From Thermotoga sp. (lineage in GTDB: Bacteria > Thermotogota > Thermotogae > B21-G9): a stretch of 12,441 bases of DNA. The stretch lies in assembly GCA_003641545.1 (NCBI GenBank), contig QNAU01000014.1, positions 1 through 12,441 on the forward strand, given 5' to 3'. The translations under genes and the position numbers were made by a program. Shown here piece by piece: positions 6,497-12,441 of the stretch (position 1 is its first letter; each line of letters starts with the position of its first letter). The notes beneath the pieces were generated by a model. That model did not search any database, had not been told where the DNA came from, and saw nothing but the letters and a program-made list of their open reading frames with translations.

Positions 6497-7858
6497 ATGG
6501 AAAAACGTGTGGATCTCGTTGAAGGCAATCTGCTTAAAAAGATGTTTCAAATAGCTTGGCCCTTGATCGTCGCGAATTTCCTCCAAACATCCTATAACAT
6601 CATAGACGCATTCTGGCTTGGAAAACTGGGAAAGATAGCTCTCTCCGCACCGACGATATCATGGCCCGTGATATTCACCATTCTCTCGTTCGGCATGGGA
6701 TTCTCCGTATCTGCGAGTGCGTTGGTCTCACAATACATAGGTCGTGGTGATGGCGAATCCGCAAGGTTGATCACCGCTCAAGCCATCGTGTTATCCACAA
6801 CGGTTGCTATGGGATTCACGATACTGGGAGTCTTCATATCAACACCTATACTCAAGGTTATGGGTGCCAAGGGTGAGCTTTTGAAGATGGGATCGATATA
6901 CATGAGAATAATATTCATCGGTTCTCCCCTCGCATTCGCCAACTTCGCCATAATAGGTGCGTTGAGGGGATGGGGGAATTCGAAGGTCGGTATGTATTCC
7001 ACACTTTTTTCTGTTTTGATGAACCTCGTTCTCGATCCCATGTTGATATTTGGTCTCGGATTACCCAGGATGGGGGTTCTCGGTGCGGCGGTTGCGACGG
7101 TCATTTCCAGGGGATCTGCATTATTTTACTCCGCTTGGGTGATTCTATCTGGAAGGGTGGGACTGAAGATAAAATCATCCGATTTCAAACCGAGATTGGA
7201 TCTGATGAAGAAACTACTGAAAGTCGGTATACCCATCTCCTTCGGGCAAAGCATAACCGCTCTCGGATTCACAGTCGTCATGGGTGTTGTGACGAGATTT
7301 GGTCCAACCGTCATAAGTGCGTTCGGAGTGGGACAGAGGATAAATTCCATCATAACCATGTTCACCGCTGGTGTATCCGGTGCCGTTTCCACGGCAGTCG
7401 GACAATCCCTCGGTGCAGACAGGAAAGACAGGGCAGACGAAGCCTTGAGGATCGGGTTGTTCGCGACCACCGCGGTTGTGAGTTCGTTCTGTGTTATCAC
7501 CTTTTTCTTTGGAAAATACGTAACCGCGGTGTTCATAAGTGAACCCGATGTCATGGAAGTTGGTGCGATGCTCTTCAGGTACATATCGATATCCATTCCC
7601 TTTTTCTCCGCTATGCAGGTTATGTTATCCGCTGTGAATGGTTCAGGTCACACCGTGCAGACAACCGTTGTGAATGTAGTGCGTCTCTGGGGTTTGAGGG
7701 TTCCTTTGGTTTTCCTGTTGTCCAAACTCTTTGGAATGGTGGGTATATTCTACGGAATAATAATGAGCAACGTTGGAGCATTCATTCTCGCTTTGATGGT
7801 AATAAAAAGTGGAAGGTGGAAGGAAGCCATAATAAAACGACGTGAAATATCAGTCTGA
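6497..7858 (+). CDS. MATE family multidrug/organic cation exporter
   Basis: This is an inner-membrane antiporter of the MATE (NorM/DinF) family with about 453 residues and a predicted 12 membrane segments, the family's usual size. The family opening VEGNLLKKMFQIAWPLIV is followed by QTSYNIIDAFWLGKLG and a long hydrophobic series. The second half repeats the pattern, with LLKVGIPISFGQSI and later AVSTAVGQSLGADRKDRA. Members couple Na+ or H+ entry to export of drugs and cationic compounds; the substrate here cannot be read from the sequence. ATG 6497 has GGGGA five bases upstream and fits the predicted promoter, while ATG 6485 would add four residues (MGTK) and has no ribosome site. It is monocistronic and ends seven bases from the opposing PHP gene. 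Confidence 0.93.
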   Translation: MEKRVDLVEGNLLKKMFQIAWPLIVANFLQTSYNIIDAFWLGKLGKIALSAPTISWPVIFTILSFGMGFSVSASALVSQYIGRGDGESARLITAQAIVLSTTVAMGFTILGVFISTPILKVMGAKGELLKMGSIYMRIIFIGSPLAFANFAIIGALRGWGNSKVGMYSTLFSVLMNLVLDPMLIFGLGLPRMGVLGAAVATVISRGSALFYSAWVILSGRVGLKIKSSDFKPRLDLMKKLLKVGIPISFGQSITALGFTVVMGVVTRFGPTVISAFGVGQRINSIITMFTAGVSGAVSTAVGQSLGADRKDRADEALRIGLFATTAVVSSFCVITFFFGKYVTAVFISEPDVMEVGAMLFRYISISIPFFSAMQVMLSAVNGSGHTVQTTVVNVVRLWGLRVPLVFLLSKLFGMVGIFYGIIMSNVGAFILALMVIKSGRWKEAIIKRREISV

Positions 7859-7865
7859 TTCATGT

Positions 7866-8570
7866 TCACATGGTATCCCAGATGGTTTTTATCTTCCCCT
7901 CCACGATGTTTGTCAGAATATCGATTGTGGATCTGATTCCGTCCGGAAATATGGAATATCTCGATCCGAGCTCATCTATGCTGTGCGCATCGGAGGAACT
8001 CAGAACGATATAACCTTTCCGCCTGAATTTGAGCATGCTTTCCCTTCGCGTCACCTCTATGATCCTCAAATCGAGATCCGGTATGAAACCCAATTGGTGA
8101 AGCAGACCGAACCTTCTGTCAACGTGCGCCGGAACCGGGATACCCTTATTTCTCCTTATCAATTCGATGACCTCCTCGAACCTTAAATCCGTTGCCAACG
8201 ACAGATTCTTCTCAATCATTCCCGTGAATTCATCCTTCTCATTGACAAGGAGCTGATAACCGAATAGCTCCGGATCGTTCTTCACATTTGGAAGATGCTC
8301 ATAAACAACCTTGGAAACCCTCTCCAAATCCTCCAGATTCTCGAAATATCCGAGTATGTGGACCTCCTCGATCGAGGTTATCTCGATACCCGGTAGAAAA
8401 ATCACTTTCCTTTCTCTACATACCTTCCAGAAGGTTCTGGCGTTGCCACAACAGTTGTGATCAGTTATCGATATCATCCCTACCTCGAGATTTTCCAGTA
8501 TTCCTCTGGGTGTCATGGTGATATCGGCACAAGGTGAGAGACACGAATGTACATGGAGATCTCCCAACAT
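7866..8570 (-). CDS. PHP-domain metal-dependent phosphoesterase
   Basis: This 234-residue PHP-domain protein has a trinuclear-type metal site: H6 and H8 in DLHVHS, D37 and H38 in ITDHN, E63 in PGIEI, H71 in HILGYF, H149 in PAHVD, and D194 and H196 in SSDAH. All the usual ligand motifs are present, so it should be an active phosphoesterase of the YciV/TrpH-like type, acting on a nucleotide or small phosphate ester that cannot be named. The SPCAD segment after motif I and the stand-alone PHP length match PHP proteins often found near [FeFe]-hydrogenase and DRTGG/ATPase genes. ATG 8570 is preceded by AAGGAG at a spacing of eight bases and begins directly at motif I. Reading from GTG 8633 would add 21 residues and run across the promoter. 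The gene is divergent from the DRTGG operon, and the two promoters are back to back. Confidence 0.88.
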   Translation of the reverse strand: MLGDLHVHSCLSPCADITMTPRGILENLEVGMISITDHNCCGNARTFWKVCRERKVIFLPGIEITSIEEVHILGYFENLEDLERVSKVVYEHLPNVKNDPELFGYQLLVNEKDEFTGMIEKNLSLATDLRFEEVIELIRRNKGIPVPAHVDRRFGLLHQLGFIPDLDLRIIEVTRRESMLKFRRKGYIVLSSSDAHSIDELGSRYSIFPDGIRSTIDILTNIVEGKIKTIWDTM

Positions 8571-8578
8571 TTCCCACA

Positions 8579-8584
8579 CTCCTT
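8579..8584 (-). promoter_or_regulatory. Shine-Dalgarno site that fixes the PHP gene start
   Basis: AAGGAG on the minus strand lies eight bases before ATG 8570. It is close to the predicted transcription start near 8586. Confidence 0.7.
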
Positions 8585-8592
8585 GAGAGATC

Positions 8593-8601
8593 ATTATATC
8601 A
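8593..8601 (-). promoter_or_regulatory. Extended -10 promoter of the PHP gene (TGATATAAT)
   Basis: The minus strand carries TGA followed by a perfect TATAAT. No clear -35 is present. The predicted start, near 8586, is compatible with the AAGGAG site and ATG 8570 and rules out the longer reading frame. Confidence 0.6.
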
Positions 8602-8615
8602 AACTTACGGATTTT

Positions 8616-8624
8616 TGCTATAAT
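8616..8624 (+). promoter_or_regulatory. Extended -10 promoter of the DRTGG/ATPase operon (TGCTATAAT)
   Basis: The nine-base element is identical to that ahead of metG. The predicted start is near 8631, giving a 20-base leader with GGGAGGTG (8638-8645) before TTG 8652. The -35 region lies over the divergent PHP promoter. Confidence 0.65.
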
Positions 8625-8651
8625 TTTCACCAAAGATGGGAGGTGTAAATC

Positions 8652-8984
8652 TTGAAAATATCCGAAATATCCGCTCTGATATCAGCTGAAGAACTGGTTT
8701 TGATAGAAGATATGGAAATAGAAAAGATAGAAGCCTCCGACATGATGAGCGATGTCTTGGCTTACTTCGAGGAAGGAACAGCCCTCATAACTTCCCTTTC
8801 ATCTCCGCAGGTTGTGAGAACCGCGTCGATAGTTGGTATTCCCCTCGTCATCATCGTGAAGAACAAACCGGTTTCCGAGGAACTCGTCAAGATGGCGAGG
8901 GAAAATCGTATATCCCTCCTGAAGACCTCCCTCTCCACATTCGAAACCTGCGGAATTCTGTACTGCAAGGGGTTGAAAAGTTGA
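8652..8984 (+). CDS. DRTGG-like domain protein (first paralogue)
   Basis: This 110-residue protein forms a single DRTGG-like domain, the fold also found in some HPr-kinase-like and phosphotransacetylase-associated proteins. It aligns over its whole length with the 110-residue product of 9934-10266. Shared landmarks are D-[ML]-[ML]-S-[DE] (residues 30-34), an ITSLSSPQ strand region (46-53), a VGIP segment, the SEELVKMA helix and a terminal TFETCGILY. The name-giving Asp-Arg and Gly-Gly residues are replaced, so ligand binding may differ. Two cysteines (C100, C105) lie at the C-terminus. The start is TTG, supported by GGGAGGTG six bases upstream. The stop overlaps the next TTG as TTGA. A sensory or adaptor role with the following ATPases is inference; the molecular function of this family is not established to my knowledge. 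Confidence 0.8.
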   Translation: MKISEISALISAEELVLIEDMEIEKIEASDMMSDVLAYFEEGTALITSLSSPQVVRTASIVGIPLVIIVKNKPVSEELVKMARENRISLLKTSLSTFETCGILYCKGLKS

Positions 8985-9937
8985 AACGCCTCATAGAGAG
9001 GATTCAGGACCTGTTCAAGGATATAAAGGTCGAGGAGCTCATGAACAGGAACGTCATAACCATAACACCGGATAAATCTCTCCTCCACGCCAAAGAGCTG
9101 ATGAGGTTAAAGAGAATATCCGGGATTCCGGTGGTTGTGGATAATGGAAAACTCGTCGGGATAGTTAGTATAGAGGACATAATAAAGGCTCTCGAGAATG
9201 GATACATAAAGGATAAGATAGAGAAAAGGATGACGAAGGATCCGGTGGTTCTGAAACTCGGGGAAACCCTCGAGAAGATTGTCGATAAATTCGAGAAATA
9301 TGGTTTCGGAAGATTTCCCGTGGTGGATGAAGATTTCAACCTCGTTGGAATAGTCACGAAACACGACATACTCAGGGCTCTTCTGGAAAAACTCGCCACG
9401 ATACATCTTCACGACATGAGAAAGAAAGAGATCCTTGAGAGCGAGGTTCTCCCGGATATAGCGGATAGATCTCTTCTCACAGGGGAACATCTGAACAAAA
9501 CGAAGGCGGATTTCATATTCAAAATAGATTACAACGACATAACACTCATAGGGGTTGGAGCTGCGAAGCTGAAAAAATTCCTGCTGGACAGGGGGATACC
9601 GCAGGACATCGTGAGGAGGATATCCATAGCGACCTACGAGGCGGAAGCAAACGTTGTTCTTCACAGTGAAAGTGATGGATACATCTATTGTTTCCTGAAG
9701 GATGGTTCGATCGTCGTGAGAGTGGAGGATTTCGGAAAGGGAATAGAAAACATAGAGATAGCTATGAAGGAGGGATATTCCACCGCTCCAGATGAGATAA
9801 GGGATCTCGGTTTCGGTGCTGGAATGGGACTTCCAAACATGAAGAGATTTTCAGACAAGATGATGATAATATCGGAGAAAGGTAAGGGGACGATAGTTGA
9901 GATGAATTTCTTTCTGAAGGAGGAGTCGGGTAAATGA
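8981..9937 (+). CDS. CBS-pair protein fused to anti-sigma-type HATPase
   Basis: The 318-residue protein is predicted to be cytoplasmic. Two CBS repeats form one Bateman module (about residues 16-140: VEELMNRNVITITP, SGIPVV, LVGIVSIEDI; MTKDPVVL, GRFPVV, LVGIVTKHDI), the kind that senses adenine nucleotides. After a linker, a GHKL ATPase domain (about 178-315) has an N box with E222 and N224 in ATYEAEANVV, the G1 box VEDFGKGI (D250, G252) and the G2 box GFGAGMGLP (277-285). No phospho-accepting His helix pair precedes it, so it resembles RsbW/SpoIIAB-type serine kinases more than a sensor histidine kinase. A nucleotide-controlled protein kinase is the obvious inference; the target is unknown. 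The TTG start overlaps the previous stop as TTGA, with AAGGGG upstream. The stop overlaps the next ATG as ATGA. Confidence 0.88.
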   Translation: MKRLIERIQDLFKDIKVEELMNRNVITITPDKSLLHAKELMRLKRISGIPVVVDNGKLVGIVSIEDIIKALENGYIKDKIEKRMTKDPVVLKLGETLEKIVDKFEKYGFGRFPVVDEDFNLVGIVTKHDILRALLEKLATIHLHDMRKKEILESEVLPDIADRSLLTGEHLNKTKADFIFKIDYNDITLIGVGAAKLKKFLLDRGIPQDIVRRISIATYEAEANVVLHSESDGYIYCFLKDGSIVVRVEDFGKGIENIEIAMKEGYSTAPDEIRDLGFGAGMGLPNMKRFSDKMMIISEKGKGTIVEMNFFLKEESGK

Positions 9938-10266
9938 AACTTGGAAGGATCGTTGAAGAATTGAAACTCAAGGTCATCACGGGTAGTCTGGATGTTGAGA
10001 TCAAGAGGGGATGTTGTGGGGATCTTCTCAGCGAGATAATGAGAAGCTGTGAGAAAGATTCGATATGGGTGACCATTCAATCCCACGTGAACATAGTGGC
10101 GGTTGCGGTTGTCGTTGGAATAAGGGCGATAGTCCTATGCAACGGGCACGAGTATTCCGAGGATACGCTGAAGAAGGCAGATGAGGAAGGAATCACACTT
10201 CTTGCGAGTGATCTGACGCCCTTTGAAGTTTCCGGAAGGATATACATGATGTTGAAGGAAAGTTGA
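9934..10266 (+). CDS. DRTGG-like domain protein (second paralogue)
   Basis: This 110-residue protein is the same length as its paralogue at 8652-8984 and aligns end to end with it: GDLLSEIM (29-36), IWVTIQSHVNIVAVA (44-58), VVGIRAIVL, YSEDTLKKADEEGI and PFEVSGRIY. The canonical DRTGG residues are absent. It carries four cysteines (C27, C28, C39, C69), unusual for a small intracellular protein of a thermophile, which could hint at metal or redox sensing; this is speculation. Its ATG overlaps the stop of the CBS-ATPase as ATGA, so it is translated in step with it. The HATPase begins four bases after its stop. Alternation of paralogue and ATPase suggests two DRTGG/ATPase pairs or a DRTGG heterodimer. 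Confidence 0.8.
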   Translation: MKLGRIVEELKLKVITGSLDVEIKRGCCGDLLSEIMRSCEKDSIWVTIQSHVNIVAVAVVVGIRAIVLCNGHEYSEDTLKKADEEGITLLASDLTPFEVSGRIYMMLKES

Positions 10267-10270
10267 TACC

Positions 10271-10807
10271 ATGCTCAGGAGCATAGCGGAGCACATATTG
10301 GATATAGCTCAAAATTCCGTGAAAGCCGGTGCGAAAATGATCAGAATAGAACTGGAGGAGTTCGAGAATGATCATTTCAGATTCGTCATCGAGGATGATG
10401 GAAAAGGGATGGAGGATCCGAAGATCGCATTTGATCCCTTCTACACGTCGCGCGATCCGGGGATAAGAAAAGTTGGATTGGGTCTTCCCTTCCTCAAACA
10501 ATCTGCTGAACTGACGGGAGGGTACGTGAAACTTGAAACGGAGGTTGGAAAGGGGACCAAAGTGGAAGCTCTCTTCAAACTCAGCAGTATAGATTGTCCT
10601 CCAATCGGTGATATCGCAGGGGTGGTATCTTCGCTGATATTCAGCGACGATGAGATCAGATGGAGGATCATCAGGAAAAAGAACGGTGAGGTTCTGTACG
10701 ATATAGATTCCAAAGAGTTGAAGGAAAAGTACGGCGATGCGATCAGATCGCCGTCTTTCATGAAGATCTTCATGGAATCTCTCCAGGAAATTGAAGAAAA
10801 TTCCTGA
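10271..10807 (+). CDS. Stand-alone GHKL ATPase (histidine kinase-like)
   Basis: A 178-residue protein with a GHKL ATP-binding domain in the first ~105 residues: N box HILDIAQNSVKAGA (N15), G1 box IEDDGKGM (D43, G44), the FDPFYTSR segment and a G2 box VGLGLPFLKQSAELTGG. The ATP-binding residues look intact. The domain starts at the N-terminus with no dimerisation/phospho-acceptor helices, and the remaining ~70 residues (from CPPIGDIAG) form a short mixed tail seen in hydrogenase-cluster relatives. It may phosphorylate a partner such as a DRTGG protein, or simply bind ATP as a switch; neither can be decided here. ATG 10271 follows AAGGAAAG. It is the last gene of the operon, and its last codons form the left arm of the terminator hairpin. 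Confidence 0.85.
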   Translation: MLRSIAEHILDIAQNSVKAGAKMIRIELEEFENDHFRFVIEDDGKGMEDPKIAFDPFYTSRDPGIRKVGLGLPFLKQSAELTGGYVKLETEVGKGTKVEALFKLSSIDCPPIGDIAGVVSSLIFSDDEIRWRIIRKKNGEVLYDIDSKELKEKYGDAIRSPSFMKIFMESLQEIEENS

Positions 10808-10818
10808 GAGGATTTTTT
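10779..10818 (+). terminator. Intrinsic terminator of the DRTGG/ATPase operon
   Basis: Left arm CTCTCCAGGAA (10779-10789) and right arm TTCCTGAGAG (10801-10810) form a ten-pair stem with one bulged C and an 11-base loop, followed by GA and six T (10813-10818). The hairpin includes the last ten codons and the stop codon of the HATPase gene. On the minus strand the same stem has no T tract. Confidence 0.75.
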
Positions 10819-10825
10819 GACCAAT

Positions 10826-11674
10826 TCAGGTTTCGAATATCCTGAAACTCACCTTCCCTCTTAAGTATCCGAGGACTATTTCCCTGAAGGTTGGATACCT
10901 TCCAACATCCGTGTTCGTATTCTCAACTCTGAGGAGATACTCATCGTTCAGAATTCCTATTATCTCACCTTCGTGAACTTTTTCATCTTTACCAACTATC
11001 CTGTGCTTGGTCTTGGCTTCATCTATGGAATCTGAGTATATTATCTTCCCTTCCTTCATTATTGCGAATGAGGTTATTATTTCCTCAAGTTCGTATATTT
11101 CATGTGAGGAAATTATTATGGTTTTATCCCCGTGTGAGGTGTAATCCTTCAACACCTGGAGCATCTCCATCCTTATCTCTGGATCTATGTGGTGTGTCGG
11201 TTCGTCGAGTATCAGAAGATCCGAGGAACTCGATATTATCAATCCGAGCATGAAGATTGTTTTCATCCCGAGGGAATATCTCTCAACCCTCTCCCTCAAA
11301 TCTAAGCCATAATGTAGCACAAAACTCGACATGAGTTTATCGTTCCAGTTCGGATACAGATTCGACCAGATCTTTATGTATTCCTGACCCGTTAACCTTC
11401 TGAAGGTTTCCCTTCCCTCGTTCATGACAGCCATTCTCATCTTGATCTTCGAGTTCAACTTACTTCCGAATATTCTTATTTCTCCCTCATCTGGATTCAG
11501 ATCCCCGAAGATACATCTCAAGGTGGTCGTTTTTCCAGCTCCGTTCGGCCCAACGAGGGCGAATATCTCTCCCTTTCTGACGTTGAAGCTAACATCATTC
11601 AGGACTATCTTTCCACCGAAATTCTTTCTGATCTTCTCGACTTCCACGACGTTCTTCACATTCGACATGTTCAT
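10826..11674 (-). CDS. ABC transporter ATP-binding protein (YtrB-like)
   Basis: This 282-residue ABC ATPase would energise the small permease encoded just upstream. It has Walker A GPNGAGKTT (42-50), Walker B LLILDEPTHHID (153-164) and an H-loop His in SSHE (H191). The signature is YSLGMK (133-138) instead of LSGGQ, as in the exporter subfamily whose signature reads YSxGMK. The Q-loop region reads AVMNEGRETF, so the usual Gln is not obvious. The C-terminal ~90 residues form an accessory domain typical of this subfamily. The start ATG 11674 overlaps the permease stop as ATGA. The frame is open 72 residues further upstream, but that part lies within the permease gene in another frame. The closest role known to me is the YtrA-YtrB operon type, exporters induced by envelope stress. 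The gene ends 18 bases from the opposing HATPase gene. Confidence 0.92.
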   Translation of the reverse strand: MNMSNVKNVVEVEKIRKNFGGKIVLNDVSFNVRKGEIFALVGPNGAGKTTTLRCIFGDLNPDEGEIRIFGSKLNSKIKMRMAVMNEGRETFRRLTGQEYIKIWSNLYPNWNDKLMSSFVLHYGLDLRERVERYSLGMKTIFMLGLIISSSSDLLILDEPTHHIDPEIRMEMLQVLKDYTSHGDKTIIISSHEIYELEEIITSFAIMKEGKIIYSDSIDEAKTKHRIVGKDEKVHEGEIIGILNDEYLLRVENTNTDVGRYPTFREIVLGYLRGKVSFRIFET

Positions 11675-12228
11675 TTCGGTGCCCCCTTTCTTTCGAAGAT
11701 GATCCACGACACTATCAAAATCAAGAGGGAGAATACCAACGAACCCAGCTTGCTCCCCTGATACACTGGACTGACGAGGGAATATGGGTTGGTCGTGGAT
11801 GTTCCGAGGGATCCCATGAATCCACCACCGAAGAACACGAAAAGTGGGATCACGAAGTGATCGAGACCGAACGAAACCGACAACATGCATATCCCGAAGT
11901 ACGCGCTCGAAAATATCAACATGCTCACGATCCTATCACCCGAGTTTAGAAACCATATTGTGGAAGTTACCAAGGATGTCGAGATCCCAATCAACGTAGC
12001 CAGAATGTAGGATATCCAGAACAAATCTGATCTTGAAAATGGAAGGGAGCTCAGAAGATGAACCCTTCCATGATGAACATCCCTCGGAAGGAGGGATGAA
12101 ATTATGAGGAGCATGAAGAAGAATCTGAACCAGTTCGCCGGGATGAGAAACATCATCGTGAACAGTATGACGATCACGAGACTTTTCTCCCGGAATTCCT
12201 TCAAAAAGTAAGCTTCAATTTTATTCAT
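11671..12228 (-). CDS. ABC-2 type permease subunit, small
   Basis: This 185-residue membrane protein has about five or six hydrophobic segments (including VIVILFTMMFLI, FFFMLLIISSLL, ISYILATLIGIS, MLIFSSAYFGICML and LVFSLLILIVSWIIF). The stretch LLSSLPFSRSDLFWISYILA is the hallmark of ABC-2 type permeases, in which a cytoplasmic loop with a short polar motif precedes a helix. It is shorter than most ABC-2 permeases, so a homodimer with the ATPase seems likely. The best start is ATG 12228, which has GTGAGG six bases upstream; GTG 12240 and ATG 12234 are in frame but less well placed. It overlaps the last eight bases of the regulator gene, and its stop overlaps the ATPase start, so all three genes are translationally linked. 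The substrate is not evident. Confidence 0.8.
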   Translation of the reverse strand: MNKIEAYFLKEFREKSLVIVILFTMMFLIPANWFRFFFMLLIISSLLPRDVHHGRVHLLSSLPFSRSDLFWISYILATLIGISTSLVTSTIWFLNSGDRIVSMLIFSSAYFGICMLSVSFGLDHFVIPLFVFFGGGFMGSLGTSTTNPYSLVSPVYQGSKLGSLVFSLLILIVSWIIFERKGAPK

Positions 12229-12441
12229 CAACATCCTCACTTTTCCACACCTCCTCGGTCAGAAGTAGAACTGTGTGAAGATCCAATCCCAGTTTTTTCA
12301 GATCCAACACGGTTTTTTTCAGCAGTTTCACCGCCTCAGAATCCACCTCGTTCGATCCAGTTATGAAGTATCCCACACCGTGTCTCGCCTCCACCACACC
12401 CTCAACGCAAAGTTTCTCCAGAGCCTTCATAACTGTGTTTA
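12221..12441 (-). CDS. GntR family regulator, YtrA type (5' end missing)
   Basis: Only the last 72 codons lie in the window; the gene runs off the right edge. The visible N-terminal end is the recognition part of a winged helix (NTVMKALEKL, then EGVVEARHGVGYFI), the classic GntR pattern. The remaining ~48 residues form a short helical tail with LKKTVLDLKKLGLDLHTVL, lacking a FadR- or UTRA-type ligand domain. That compact shape is the YtrA subfamily, whose members usually sit at the head of ABC operons and repress them. The stop TAA (12221-12223) overlaps the permease start. The operon promoter and operator must lie beyond the window. Confidence 0.88.
   Translation of the reverse strand, partial: NTVMKALEKLCVEGVVEARHGVGYFITGSNEVDSEAVKLLKKTVLDLKKLGLDLHTVLLLTEEVWKSEDVDE

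Noticed and set aside
6970..7542. 190-residue open frame on the + strand inside the MATE gene
   Set aside because: The composition is rich in Arg, His and Cys with no hydrophobic pattern, as expected for a shifted frame of a membrane-protein gene.
7856..7900. Possible hairpin with a short T run at the MATE/PHP junction
   Set aside because: Only three to five mispaired stem bases and five T could be found, too weak for a terminator.
8571..8633. Longer PHP protein starting at GTG 8633
   Set aside because: It would translate through the gene's own promoter; ATG 8570 has AAGGAG at good spacing and begins at motif I.
11675..11890. 72-residue N-terminal extension of the ABC ATPase
   Set aside because: The extension overlaps the permease coding region in another frame and lacks family similarity; ATG 11674 in the ATGA overlap is the natural start.

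Overview
The window reads as an ordinary, densely packed chromosomal segment of a thermophilic bacterium, most likely a member of the Thermotogota (Thermotoga and relatives). The evidence is indirect: the codon bias is strong for AGA/AGG arginine and ATA isoleucine, Shine-Dalgarno sites are strong, genes overlap by four bases, spacers are almost absent, and MetG, the GT4 glycosyltransferase, the PHP protein and the DRTGG/CBS-ATPase genes resemble Thermotoga-type proteins as I remember them. The genus cannot be fixed from the sequence. No rRNA, tRNA, CRISPR array, insertion sequence or phage gene was seen.

Layout. (1) Bases 105-2598, + strand: three translationally coupled genes for a PIN-PhoH ATPase, a membrane-anchored protein with two ComEA-type helix-hairpin-helix units, and a MobA/MocA-like nucleotidyltransferase. 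(2) 2601-4574, + strand: metG behind its own extended -10 promoter; the best start is GTG 2649. (3) 4575-6417, - strand: a GT4 glycosyltransferase followed by a polytopic membrane protein with DUF3307-like features, whose stop codon abuts that of metG. (4) 6497-7858, + strand: a MATE exporter, divergent from the glycosyltransferase across a spacer with a palindrome between overlapping promoters. (5) 7866-8570, - strand: a PHP-domain metallophosphoesterase. (6) 8652-10807, + strand: DRTGG protein, CBS/anti-sigma-type ATPase fusion, second DRTGG protein, and a stand-alone HATPase, ending in a good intrinsic terminator. (7) 10826-12441, - strand: a YtrA-like GntR repressor (cut by the window edge), a small ABC-2 permease and an ABC ATPase.

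How the genes work together. The most interesting part is 7866-10807. It is a compact predicted signalling module: two paralogous 110-residue DRTGG proteins alternate with two GHKL ATPases that lack a visible histidine phospho-acceptor domain, and a PHP phosphoesterase is transcribed from a back-to-back promoter. In fermentative Firmicutes and Thermotogae such genes are commonly found next to electron-bifurcating [FeFe]-hydrogenase genes (HydABC). Here no hydrogenase gene is adjacent, so the module stands alone within the window. The other regions are housekeeping (metG), envelope and lipid glycosylation (GT4 plus membrane partner), export (MATE) and a drug- or envelope-stress-type ABC cassette.

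Several starts proposed here are shorter than the longest open frame because a strong Shine-Dalgarno site and a promoter position support the internal start. No intergenic gap exceeds about 105 bases.
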